NCBI GenBank assembly: GCA_037157565.1
Contig: JAZHRO010000036.1
Span: 139,368,501-139,432,500, forward strand
Reading direction: 5' to 3'
Source of the DNA: Thalassia testudinum
Lineage: Eukaryota; Streptophyta; Magnoliopsida; Alismatales; Hydrocharitaceae
Length of the DNA: 64,000 bases
Positions 32,338-44,070 of the stretch are shown one piece after another. Each line of letters starts with the position of its first letter. Positions within the stretch are counted from its first letter, which is position 1. The position numbers and the translations under genes are program-made. The notes below the pieces were generated by a model. The model was not told where the DNA came from, searched no databases, and saw only the letters and a list, made by a program, of their open reading frames with translations.

Positions 32338-35300
32338 GACTTTTTGGTGCTCGACATGGAAGTCCCTGAAAAATTACAGAACGCACCCATAATCTTAGGC
32401 AGACCTTTCTTAGCTACGGCTAAAGCAAACATCGATTGCGACACAGGATGTATGGAAATCGCCTTCGGAGATAGGAAAATGCAATTGGATATCTTCCGGG
32501 CAACAAAGTCTTTTGATTGTGATTACATTGAGGAACATGATCCCGTGGAAACTTTAATCGAGGAATGCCTTACCCTCAGTTCTGTCTCAGACCACCAAAC
32601 CCGTAGTTCTGACCCATCACCATCATTACCTGTGGACCTCTGTAAGGCTGAGTATCATCACATGACACCAATTGAAGAAATCGATGTTGATCAACTACTG
32701 CCCTTTCCATTCCCATCGACTGTGGTCCCACCCGCACCTGAACTTAAACCATTGCCTGAGAATCTCAAGTACGTCTTCTTGGGACCTGACCAGACATTCC
32801 CAGTGATTATTAATTCCCATCTAACCAAGGATCAGGAACTAAGGTTGACTGCAACTCTTTCAGAACATCGGGCCGCCATTGGTTGGACCATCTCGGATCT
32901 AAGAGGAATTAGCCCCACCTATTGCACCCATAAGATTTACCTGGAAGACGGGGCCCGACCTTCCCGCCAGATGCAGAGACGGTTAAACCCTAACATGCGG
33001 GAGGTGATTAAAAAAGAAATTATCAAGTGGCTCGACGCCGACATCATCTACCCTATCTCCGATAGCCCCTGGGTGAGCCCCACTCAAGTGGTTCCAAAGA
33101 AGGCTGGGCTCACCGTTGTCACTAATGATCATGGCGAATCCATCCCCACCCGCACCACCACCGCATGGCGGGTGTGTATTGATTATAGGAAGCTTAATGA
33201 AGCCACTAAGAAGGACCACTTCCCCTTGCCATTCATTGACCAAATCCTTGAAAGATTGGCAGGGCAGAAGTATTTTTACTTCCTGGATGGATATTCAGGA
33301 TATAACCAAGTCGCAATTGCTCCGGAAGATCAGGAAAAGACCACATTCACTTTCCCGTATGGCATGTTTGCATTCCGTCGAATGCCGTTCGGGTTATGCA
33401 ACGCACCCGCGACCTTCCAGTGTTGCATGCTAGCCATTTTTTCAGAAATGGTGGGTGAATACTTGGAGGTCTTTATGGATGATTTCTCTGTATTCGGGAA
33501 TTCATTCGACCATTGTTTGAGCAACTTGGAGAAAATCCTGAAACGATGTATCGAGGTTAACTTGGTGTTAAGTTGGGAAAAGAGCCATTTTATGGTTCAA
33601 GAAGGAATTGTCCTCGGACACATTGTTTCGCATAGGGGCATCGAGGTAGATCGAGCTAAGGTTGATTTAATTTCCAAACTTCCTCCACCTAGTTCGGTCC
33701 GACAGATTCGCTCTTTCCTAGGACATGTTGGCTTCTACCGAAGGTTCATCAAAGACTTTTCCAAACTTTCCAAACCCTTGACCGACCTTCTAGCCAACGA
33801 CGCCACTTTCCACATGCTCCTGATTGCATCCAGGCTTATCATACCCTCCGGGACTTAGTCTCCACCGCACCTGTACTTCAACCCCCAGACTGGTCCCAGG
33901 ATTTTGAGATTATGTGTGATGCATCAGATTTTGCCATAGGCGTTGTCCTGGGACAAAGGCAAGACAAGAAGCCCGTGGTGATCTACTACGCGAGCAAAAC
34001 GTTGGACGAGGCCCAACGTAATTATACGGTCACAGAAAAAGAGTTGCTCGCTGTAGTCTTTGGACTGGAAAAATTCCGATCATACTTGCTGGGATCCCAC
34101 GTGACTATCTACACCGACCATTCAGCCATCCGGCACCTGTTGGCCAAAAAGGACACAAAACCCAGGCTCATCAGATGGATCCTGCTTTTGCAGGAATTTG
34201 ACCTGGAAATCCGAGACAAGGCCGAATCGAAAAATGTGGTGGCTGACCACCTGTCAAGACTTCATCCAGACCACATTGGACCCTCCCTACCTCTATCTGA
34301 TACCTTCCCTGATGAACACATCCTAGCCGTGCAAGACAAGAAAATGCCATGGTATGCTGACTATGTCAACTACCTGGTTATAAGACAAACCCCACACAAC
34401 TGGTCTAGACAGCAACGGGACAGGTTCTTGCCTGAGGCCAAGCACTATTTCTGGGATGATCCCATGCTGTTTCGCCTTTGCGCTGATCAGATCATCAAGA
34501 GGTGCCTCCTCGAAGACGAAGTTCAGAGTGTGCTTTCCTTTTGTCATGACCAAGAGTGTGGCGGCCATTTCTCTGGCAAGAAAACAGCTGCAAAAGTTTT
34601 GCAGTCTGGATTTTATTGGCCGTCCCTATTCAAGGATGCACACATCTTTGCCAAGACTTTCTCACGATGCCAAACACTAGGGACCATGACCAAAAAAGAT
34701 ATGATGCCCCTTCAGCCCATTTTGATTGTCGAAATTTTCGACGTTTGGGGTATCGATTTTATGGGCCCCTTTCCACCATCCAACGGCTTCGAGTACATCC
34801 TGGTCTCGGTAGACTATGTTTCCAAATGGATTGAAGCCGTCGCCACCCGACGATGCGATCACAAGATGGTCATGGACTTTGTAAAGAAGAACATCTTTTC
34901 CTGGTTTGGAATACCCAAGTCCATGATCAGTGATGGTGGAAGCCATTTTATCCATTCCCAGTTCCGTGCCCTACTTAGAAAATACGGGGTAAACCACCTC
35001 ATTGCCACCCGTATCATCCACAAACAAATGGGCAGACTGAGGTTTCAAACAGACAAATCAAGAACATTTTACAGAAGACTGTGAGACCTGACAGGAAAGA
35101 CTGGTCCACACAACTTGATGATGCCCTGTGGGCATACAGGATCGCTTTTAAGACCCCGATAGGCATGTCACCTTACCTCTTGGTCTTTGGCAAAGCTTGC
35201 CATCTCCCTGTCGAATTGGAACACCGGGCTTATTGGGCTGTTAAGCAATGTAACATGGATCCCCGGTTAGTTGGTGCGCAAAGGACTCTTCAATTATCTG

Positions 35301-35626
35301 AGCTTGAAGAAATTCGTCAGGATGCCTTTGACAATAGTCGGCTATATAAGGAGAAAATGAAAGCCGTCCACGACCGACTCATTCATAGGAAAACCTTTGA
35401 GCCAAACCAACAAGTCTGGCTATTTGATGCACGCCTGAAACTCTTCCCAGGGAAACTTAGGTCCAAATGGACAGGACCATTTCGGGTGGTCAAACCCTAT
35501 TCCAATGGGGCAGTCGAAATCGCCGATCTTAATACCGGGCACACCTTTACAGTCAATGGTCAAAGATTGAAGCATTTCCTGGCCCAGGTACCCCCCAAGG
35601 AAAGTGTCACCCTTGTTAAGGGCTGA
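32338..35626 (+). pseudogene. pol of D: protease C-term, RT, RNase H, integrase
   Basis: Begins inside the protease (VLDMEVPEKLQNAPIILG); the DLG active site is deleted. RT is complete, with [38 protein letters not shown] and FMDD at 33472-33483. A single-base shift at about 33810-33825 separates RT from RNase H, which has [35 protein letters not shown] and [15 protein letters not shown]. Integrase has an HHCC-like region (GGHFSGKK, and FSRCQ where the first Cys is changed), IDFMGPF, ISDGG and the TEVSN Glu. A one-base deletion near 35008 shifts the frame between the second Asp and the Glu. The C-terminal domain is [13 protein letters not shown] and KWTGPFRVV, ending at TGA 35624. Otherwise it is well preserved. 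Confidence 0.92.
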
Positions 35627-35635
35627 CACCAAGCA

Positions 35636-35640
35636 CCACT
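35636..35640 (+). repeat. Target-site duplication of E (left copy, CCACT)
   Basis: CCACT before E pairs with CCACC at 47088-47092. Rejoining gives GCACCACCCAGCTGGAGGC, matching the post-pol sequence of B near 14845. Confidence 0.75.
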
Positions 35641-37458
35641 TGACTAGTCAATCTTTCACTTTTAAGTCGTTTGTAGTTTAATGTGGTGGAAAAATCGACT
35701 AATCAATTTTTAACAAGAAATAACCACTCGCAGAGGAGTGGGTCGTATCCACAGGGAGGCAATAACGTATTAAAATTCGTGCCACTTAAAAATATTTGTT
35801 CATAATCAATTTGGACAAGAACCAAGCCAAGATTGCCTTTAGATTAAGGTTTAAGTAAGAAACAATGCTGAAATGGCAATTATGAGAAACTATAGGATAT
35901 TTTCCGCAATGCAGAGTCAATAAAATATGATTAAAATTTGGCAATGGCAGAAAATGTAAATTTTAATTAAAGGTTTCATGTAGCAAAACAGGGGAATTTT
36001 TCCCCGTTGTCTTACGCGACGAGGAGCCGATGACCGGGCGCGGGAAGCTCGGAGGAGGTCCCTTGGACCAAGAGCTTCGAATCGGTGGTGGCGGCGAGTC
36101 GCGTGGCGGCCGGAGGTGGCTGGACGAGCTCCGGCGGAGGTGCTGCAGCCGGTGAGCTCGCGCGACTGTTGGCGTGAGATCTGCTCGCGCGTTGCTGCTG
36201 ACGGCTCTGCAGGCGCGGGAGGACGGGTCTGCAGGCGGTTGAGCGGGTGCGGCTGCAGCTAGCGGGGGTGCGCAGGCTGCAGCAAGCGTGGGCGGAGGGC
36301 GCTGCTGGCGGTTCTGCAGGCGCAGTGGTGAACGGCGTGTACTGCAGGCGCTGTTGGAGGGTGCAGGCGCGTGGGCGAAGGGCTCTGCAGGCGCGTGGGC
36401 GAAGGGCTCTGCAGGCGCGAGTGAATGGCGCTTGCAAGCGGCAGGCGCGGGAGGAGGCGTGCTCGGTTGTGCGGGTCTGCAGGCGCAGTTGGAGGAGGGC
36501 ACTGCAGCCGGTGAGTGTGTGGAGATGGCGTGAGCTGCAGGCGCATGGAGAGCGGGTGCGGTTGGAGGGTGCAGGCGCGGTTGAGCTGAAGGCTGGTGGG
36601 TGGCGCTGCAGGCGTGGGCGCGCACGGATGAAGGCGCAGGTGCGGAGGTGGTGGTGCGGGCATGAATGGTGAGGTGGGCGGATGTGGTTGTGCGGGTGCG
36701 GTTGGACTTCAGACGGGTACTCAGGCGGGTGATCGCAGGTGAGCGGGTAGCTTCAGACGTTCGGGAAATTTTCCGGATGTCTTAAGTGAATGAGAAGGTG
36801 ATTACAGTGACGGTGGTTGCGGCGGTGGTGGTTGGTGACGACGGCGAGGGAGTTGCACGCTAAGGTGCTGACGGTAATGCGGGCGAGCTCCGGATGGCGG
36901 TGTGGCCTGTCACACCACACGCCCACGGTGGTGGAGACTCGCCGCCACGATAGAGGCCGGCAGTGTGGAGTGGAAGAGAGAGGTTCTCTCTGCACAATGG
37001 TGGGTCGATGGCGGAGGCCTGCCTCGCTCAACATCCTCTCTCCTCCTTTTGTAGCGGCCTGCACAAATTTGAATGGAGAGGCGGGAGCAGATCCACCTTC
37101 TCCGCCGATCCATGAATGCGCTTTTAGTGAGGCCGGAGGCGTTGCAGCGGCAGCCGAGCCGTTGCTGAGAAGAAGAAGAATAAAGAATATTATTAAAATA
37201 TTATGGTTATTTATATACAAACCCTCAAGTTTTATGTTAACTAAAACAATGTACTTAATTAGTTAACTAATTAGATGAATGACATTCTAAGCTAATTCTA
37301 AATGCACTTAAAATATGAATGCAGTGCATGGATTATGTAATTAAATTAAAAATATGAATTAATCTATTTACATCCTAATTTATGCTAAATAAATGTTAGA
37401 ATTATCCTAATGTTTAGGCATTTAAATACTTAAATAGCTCACAACTATGGGCTAATCA
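35641..37458 (-). repeat. 3' LTR of E
   Basis: 1818 bp, ending TGATTAGCCCATAG when read on the minus strand. It contains a GC-rich block (about 36010-36780) rich in CTGCAGGCG words. A 24-base unit (GGGCTCTGCAGGCGCGTGGG plus CGAA) is present twice in tandem near 36365-36420 but once in the other LTR, accounting exactly for the 24 bp length difference. Long open frames here (for example 35963-36625 minus) are compositional. Confidence 0.93.
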
Positions 37459-37473
37459 AATACCCCCATGCCT
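37459..37473 (-). promoter_or_regulatory. Polypurine tract of E
   Basis: On the minus strand AGGCATGGGGGTATT directly precedes the TGATTAGCCC start of the 3' LTR. Confidence 0.88.
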
Positions 37474-37851
37474 AGTTTTTGCTAGTCCCTAGCAAAATTA
37501 AGCGAAACCTAGCACTCTAAGTAGACTAGTCAACTCACTTAGTCTTCCTTCAAAAGCATATTAAGTTCAGGCTCTAGACCCAAGGTTCCTAAGTAGTTGC
37601 TAAGTTACAGACTAGGTTGGCTAAAGACGAGTTGCAGGCACAAGTTTCCCTGATTTCTGACTCTACCCTAAAGTTTAATGATCCCTAAGATTAAAGCATC
37701 CGTGCTTGTGTATTGGTCTGAGTTATTTGAGTTAAAGGTTTATATATATATATACCCTTTTTTTTTTTTTTGATTCTTCTAAGTCTAACCTCAGATCAGC
37801 TATCAACACGGTCTGTGTCGGATTCCCATTACCATACCTCGAAGGGTGCCT

Positions 37852-37993
37852 GGCTTTCGATGCTTCGAGATAGCACCGCCCATAATGACCCCAAGAACTC
37901 CTGGCAATCGACACTTCGAGATAGTATCGCCCATGGATTTCTTAAGCGAATTCAGGCCTATGGCAATCGGCACTTCGAGATAGGGCCGCCCAT
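37852..37993 (-). repeat. Triple 32-base repeat in E
   Basis: Three imperfect direct copies with core GGGCGGYRYTATCTCGAAG, then a GTCGATTGCCA-like tail. The counterpart in C is at 61971-62111, and a single unit is visible at 12-45. Confidence 0.8.
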
Positions 37994-38570
37994 GGTACCT
38001 GAACAGCGCAATGCGCTTACATGCCCCCAGTAGGATGGATATCCTAAGAGACAAGTGCCGAGGAGGTAATATGTTATCATCGCATCCTCAAGGTGAGTAT
38101 ATGCTCGACCTCTCCTGCGGCGGGAACTCTTCCAATCAAAATGTGTTTTCAAGCCTCTCTTAAGTCAAAATTAAGAGAACCAAATCTCTTTTTAGAAAGA
38201 CGAAAATTAAGTTGATTACCAGACCAAGTGTGTGAAATTTGGATGCTTGGGTTACAAGGACCCGTAAACCAAAAGGTAGAATAAGACTCCAGGTACTACC
38301 CCACCTTTTAACTCAAACCCTAGCTTCCCTTTCTCAACCTCTTGAGGAATGGTCCGCAACTTAACTCCTACTTAAGTTTTTAAGTCCACAAAGGACCCTA
38401 AAGGTCTAAAGCTAGTAGCTCATTTAGCTTCTAAAGTTTGACCCTAGAATTAACTTAGTCTACCTTAGAGTTCTAATTTGCTTAAGACTGCAAGATCTAG
38501 CCAGTTAAGCTCAAAACCTTTTTTTTTTTAATTTATAAATGCATGCTATAAACAAAATGCCTTAGGTCCT

Positions 38571-38605
38571 CTCCCCCATGCCTGGTTCAAACAATGTCCT
38601 CATTG
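38571..38605 (-). promoter_or_regulatory. Internal polypurine-like motif of E
   Basis: On the minus strand CAATGAGGACATTGT is followed by CCAGGCATGGGGGAG. It sits just downstream of pol, as in B, C, D and H. Confidence 0.55.
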
Positions 38606-38658
38606 AAAATCAAAAATAGCTAAAGGAAGATATTACCTGAGGCAGAGAATAGTAGGAG

Positions 38659-41600
38659 CTAAGGCTCCTCAAGAGTGACTTCGTCAACTAGATGGCCATC
38701 TAAAGTTATGTACGGTTTTAACCGTTGACCGTTGACGATAAAGGGAGTTGCTGAAGAGGAAGGATTTTTGATCTCCACAGCTCCATAGGGGAATACTTTG
38801 GTGATTATGTAAGGCCCATCCCAACGAGATTTTAATTTCCCAGGAAAAAGCTTAAGTCTGGAATTGAAAAGCCAGACTTGTTGGTTGGGTTCAAAGATCT
38901 TTCGAAGAATAAACTTGTCATGCAAGACCTTAGTTCTTTCTTTATAAGCTTGAGAGGTGTCATAAGCATCATTCCTCAGCTCCTCAAGCTCACTTAATTC
39001 TAGAAATCGTGCCTTACCTACCTTCTCTAAATCCATGTTAACACTTCGAATAGCCCAAAGTGCTTTATGTTCCAACTCAACAGGTAAATGGCACGCTTTT
39101 CCATACACAATCTGAAAGGGAGAAGTACCCAAAGGGGTTTTATAGGCCGTTCAATAAGCCCACAAAGCATCATCGAGCTTTTGGGACCAATCTTTCCTAT
39201 CAGGTCTAACGGTCTTTTCCAAAATATTTTTTATCTCCCTATTTGATACTTCAACCTGACCACTTGTCTGAGGGTGGTAAGGGGTAGCAACCTTGTGAGT
39301 CACTCCCAAACTCTTAATTAACCGATTCAAGTGGTGGTTTCGGAAATGAGGTCCCCCATCACTTATAATAGTCTTGGGGCAGCTGAAACGAGATATGATA
39401 TTGGCCTTCACAAATTTCAAAACCACAGAGTGGTCATTTGTGCGCGTAGGAATGGCCTCTATCCATTTAGAGACATAATCAACTGCCACCAAGATATATT
39501 CAAAACCATGGGACGACGGGAAGGGGCCCATAAAGTCAATTCCCCACACATCAAAAATTTCAACAGATTGAATAGGATGTTGAGGCATTTCATTCTTCTT
39601 CCCAATCGTTCCAGTCCGTTGACATCTAATACAGGCCTTAACAAAATTATGAGAATCCTTAAATAAGGAAGGCCACCAAAAACCGGATTGGAGAACCTTA
39701 AAAGCAGTTTTCTTAGCACCAAAGTGTCCTCCACAATGAAGTTCATGGCAAAATGTCAGCACACTTTGCTGTTCCTCTTCAGGCACACAACGTCTCAATA
39801 CTTGGTCTTGTCCAATTCTAAATAATTCTGGCTCTTCCCAATGAAAATATCTCGCTTGAGAAATGAATCTCTTTCTTTTCTGCTTATCCCAAGAGCCAGG
39901 AGTTTGTCCAGTGACCAAGTAATTTACAATGTCTGCATACCAAGGTAAAGTTGGTGTTACCGCCATCAGAGTTTCATCGGGAAATGTCTCGCGAATGTCT
40001 TCAGAAATAGAGTCATTAAGAGGAAGACGAGACAGGTGGTCAGCCACAACATTTTCTACTCCTTTCTTTTCACGTATTTCCAAGTCAAATTCTTGAAGGA
40101 GTAAGATCCACCTAATCAGACGTGGCTTAGAATCTTTCTTAGCAATGAGATGTTTCACTGCTGCATGATCAGTAAAAATAACCACCTTAGACCCAAGTAA
40201 ATAAGACCTAAACTTCTCCAGAGCAAAAACTACAGCAAGTAATTCTTTTTCAGTGACAGTGTAGTTTTGCTGAGGTTCAGTTAAAGTCTTGCTTGCATAA
40301 TGCAGCACATGAGGTCTTCCCTCAACCCTTTGTCCAAGGACTACTCCCACTGCATAATCCGAAGCATCACACATAAGCTCAAAGGGGAGTGTCCAATCAA
40401 CAGCTTGGAGAACAGGCGCAGAGATCAAGGCCTCCTTTGGAGTTTGAAAGGCCTCGGCACACTTTGAATCAAAACTGAAGGAAGATTCCTTCGCCAATAA
40501 GTCACAAAGTGGCCTAGAAATCTTACTAAAATTTTTAATAAAGCGCCTGTAAAAGCCAGCATGGCCCAGAAAGGATCTAATCTGTTTGACATTCGTAGGC
40601 AATGGAAGTTTGGAAATAGAATCAATCATGGCTTTATCTACTTCCAAACCTTGCTCGGATACAACATGCCCAAGTACAATTCCTTTCTGTACCATGAAGT
40701 GACTTTTCTCCCAGCTGAGGACTAAACCAGTCTCCTTACATCGTTTCAACACATTCTCCAGGTGCAGGAGACACTGGTCGAAAGACGAGCCATAAATAGA
40801 GTAGTCATCCATAAATACTTCGACACACTCGTCAATCATGTCCGAAAAGATAGACATCATACACCGCTGGAAAGTTGCAGGGGCATTACATAATCCAAAC
40901 GGCATACTCTTGAATGCAAAAGTACCGTAAGGACTCGTGAATGTCATCTTTTCCTGGTCATCAGGAAATACTGCTACCTGATTGTACCCAGAATATCCAT
41001 CGAGAAAGCAATAATACTTATTCCCTGCCAATTTTTTGAGAATTTGATCAATAAAAGGCAAAGGAAAGTGATCCTTCTGGGTAGTGGTGTTCAGCTTGCG
41101 GTAATCAATACAGACCCTCCATCCAGTTGAGGGTCTAGTGACAACTTGTTCACCTTGGTCGTTGAGTTCCACAGTAAAGCCTGCCTTCTTTGGCACCACA
41201 TGAATGGGACTGACCCATTTACTATCAGCAATGGGATATATGATCCCAGCGTCCAACCACTTCAGGATTTCCTTTTTTACAACCTCCCTCATATTAGGGT
41301 TCAGACGTCTCTGCATGTCCCTAAAAGGCTTGATGGAATTATCAGTATAAATGTGGTGCATGCAGAGTGTAGAGTCTATACCCTTAATGTCAGCAATGCT
41401 CCAAGCAATAGCTTCCTTGTGCCTAGACAGGCATTCAATCAAGGCTCCCTCCTGTGCCTTAGACAGCACAGCCGAAATGATAACTGGGAGCGTATCATTG
41501 GCACCTAGGAAAACATACTTGAGAGTGTCGGGGAGGGGTTTCAACTCAAGGTTGGGGGCTTGTATGGTTGAGGGTTTCATAATAGATGTCCCCATCTCAG

Positions 41601-42300
41601 GTAGCAAATCTGCCTTCGGCGGAAATGATGGGGGAAGAGACTCAGCAGAAACTCCTAGTAATTCCTCTAGTTCTAGTATATCCCCTTCACATTCCTCCAA
41701 GAGATGGGAATGCTCATTTAGCATGACATGCTGAAGGGGGTCATCACATAACATTGCAGGAGTTGCCTCTTCAATCAGGTCATCTATCACCTCAGCTTGA
41801 GAACAATCCTCAAGTCCAGCTTGTTTGTAAGCATCCAACACATTAAGCCGGATTTTCCTATTCCCAAAGCCCATTTTCAATGCCCCAGTATTGCAATTAA
41901 TTGAAGCATGGGAAGTTGCAAGGAAGGGGCGGCCCAAAATGATGGAGGGTTTGGTTGGCTTGTTGGTAGGGTCAGTGTCCAAAACTAAGAAGTCAACGGG
42001 AAAGAAGAAATCCTCCACTCTTACGAGGACATCTTCCAAAATTCCCCATGGTGTCTTAAGTGATCGATCAGCAACTTGAAGGATTACAGGGCTAGGCTTC
42101 AGATTGCCTCCCCCAAGTTGTTCATACACGTAGCTCGGAAGGATGTTCACCCCCGCACCCAAATCAAGCAGAGCCTCATCAATTTGTAAGTCACCAATAA
42201 CTACAGAGATATATGGGGCTCCTGGGTCCTTAAGTTTCGGGGGTGTGCCATGTTGAACAATTGAGCTAACAGAATCAGGCAGGACAACTTTATATTGGAC
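38659..42300 (-). pseudogene. pol of E: protease, RT, RNase H, integrase (one stop)
   Basis: A single frame runs from the codon after the 42301 TAG to the stop near 38659, broken only by TGA at 39151 (CGA in relatives, in WAYRTAYKTP). Protease: [13 protein letters not shown] with DLG at 42157-42165, [21 protein letters not shown] end. [38 protein letters not shown] at 40804-40815. RNase [17 protein letters not shown] near 40355, [15 protein letters not shown] near 40150. Integrase: HELHCGGHF and CIRCQ (HHCC), catalytic Asp 39535, Asp 39358 and Glu 39250 (35 residues between the last two), then [19 protein letters not shown] and WDGPYIITK. All catalytic motifs seen are intact. It makes cDNA and integrates it; with one or two reversions it would be full length. 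The N-terminal boundary with gag is unclear because of the TAG. Confidence 0.93.
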
Positions 42301-44070
42301 CTATTTTCTAGATTGCCGCTTTTTCGTGCACAAGTCCTTTAAGAAGCGGGCATAAGACGGAATCTGCCTGATAGCTTCAAGCAAAGGCAGGTTAATCTGC
42401 ACTTGCTTGAAAGTTTCCATAATATCATCCGTCTTATCTTTGGCTCCAGATGAGCCAGCAGAAGTCTGCCCAGAGGTGGATAAGCGCTCTGGAAATGGCA
42501 CTCTCGATCTCTAGGTGGAAGGGTTGTCATGTCGAGTAAGGGGTGGAACGGGGGCAACTTCTTCCGGTGAGGTGATTTCAAGCAGAGAACATTTGGGCAA
42601 ATCTTCTTCAGTGGGGGTGAAAGTCGGGGTGGATGTTTTTTTAGGGGGTGAGACTATAGGAGCATCGGGTTTGGAAATTTCTTTCCCACTCCTCAGAATA
42701 GTCACCGCCTGAGCATGCTCCCTAAAGACAATCCCTTTTCCTTTAGGATCCTCAGCAGCACTTGGAAACTTCCCAGTCTCCCTCTGTCTAACGGCCTCAA
42801 CAAGGTGTCCAATTTGTGATTTCATCTCATGTATAGCCTTGTCATGAGATTGGATGATGGCACTTTGACTTTCTTGCATAGTTTTCAACATCGCCTTCAA
42901 TTCATCCATCTCAGAGGTTTTAGGTTGGGAAAAGGTCTGAGGTTGGTTCATTTGATGGTTTTGAAAGGATTGCGGTTTGTAATTCCCTGAATTTGAGACA
43001 TTTCCTTGTCTCCATGAAAAGTTTGGGTGGTTCCTCCATCCCTCATTATAAGTGTTGGAGAAAGGATCATTACGAGGTCTTGGACGGAACCCTTGAGCGG
43101 CATTCAAATCCGCTTGTACAAGCTCAGGGAATTGGGAGGCCAAGTGGCAATCCACAATGGCATGTGTATTGCCTTGAAAAATTACGCATTCGGAAGCTTG
43201 GGATGTGGAGGTGTTAGGTGTGAATGAACTCGGGTTCGACATAAGCCTTTCCATGTTTTGATTCAGTAATTGAATTTGATAGGCTAAATTCTGGGTGTCC
43301 CTTGCTTCATTCGCCTCCAACTTTCTTTGCATGAGAGTGGGCTTTCTATCCATGTAGGCAGAATTCAAGTGAATAGAATTCTCACTCAAAGTATCAAATA
43401 AGTTCCAAGCTTCATCCTCAGTCTTAGAAAGAAAGGTTCCTGCACAGGCACCATCCACAGTTTGCCTATGCGAATCATTAAGTCCGATGTAGAACCTTTC
43501 AACCAGTTGCCATTTAGGCACCTGGTGATGTGGGCAAAGTCTCAGCAAATCGTTAAAGCGCTCCCACACATCATGGAAAGCTTCCCCATCCTTTTGAGCA
43601 AAACTCATGATTTCCCTCCTAAAGTGATTTGTTTTGCTCATGGGGAAGTACTTCTTCAAAAACTCCTTTTTCAGGGCATCCCAAGTATTTAAATTATCAA
43701 GGGTGTGATACCAATACTTGGCTTTGTCCTTTAGGGAGAAGGGAAAGAGGGTCCGCATTTGAGCGTCATCAGTAACGCCCTGCAGCTTAACCGTGGAACA
43801 GACCTCGGTGAATTCCTCAATATGCCTGTAAGGGTCTTCCCTAGTAGTACCATAAAAGGAGGGTAGCAAGGATATGGTACTACTTTTGATCTCATATGGA
43901 TTGTCCCCTCCAGGTCTACGTAGTGCTGGGCCAGCTTGGTTGGATGGGATGAAATATTCCTTAAGGCTCCTTTGACCGGCCATTTCCACCCTTGGGAGGT
44001 ATTTTCTTAGGATTCTTTCCGGTTCAGGATCAAATACAAGTTGTCTCCTAAGAGAACGCCTACCAAGCAT
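42301..44070 (-). pseudogene. gag of E, two stops
   Basis: Starts MLGRRSLRRQLVFDPEPERI; an alternative start at 43983 (MAGQRSLKEYFIP) is possible. About 590 codons run to the 42301 stop. Gag core at about residues 60-235: YEIKSSTISLLPSFYGTTRE, FPFSLKDKAKYWYHTL, WERFNDLLRLCPHHQ, LVERFYIGLNDSHR. A knuckle-like ECVIFQGNTHAIVDC (about residues 295-310) fits CX2CX4HX4C except that the second Cys is Phe. A coiled-coil-like helix (LKAMLKTMQESQSAI, MKSQIGHLVEAVRQ) follows. TAG at 42511 replaces Gln (STQR in C). TAG at 42301 falls at the gag-pro border, where C has the same codon. Between them lies ETFKQVQINLPLLEAIRQI, the intact form of a motif decayed in A. Confidence 0.92.

Larger units (their letters stand above)
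37474..38658 (-). other. 3' non-coding region of E with triple repeat
   Basis: No supported genes. Three 32-base units occupy 37852-37883, 37903-37934 and 37962-37993 (minus sense: ATGGGCGGCCCTATCTCGAA, then GTGCCGATTGCC, and variants). Unit starts are 59 and 51 bases apart, almost the spacing seen in C. A conserved TACTGGGGGCA word lies upstream in both. A poly-A/T tract lies near 37756 and an internal polypurine-like motif at 38571-38605. Confidence 0.75.

Noticed and set aside
35963..36672. Frames of up to 220 codons rich in Ala, Pro and Arg on both strands
   Set aside because: They are generated by the CTGCAGGCG-rich block of the E LTR and are duplicated at 45570-46301.
37852..37993. Three spaced direct repeats considered as a CRISPR-like array
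   Set aside because: Only three imperfect units, spacers are not unique foreign-like sequence, and the context is a plant retrotransposon 3' region.
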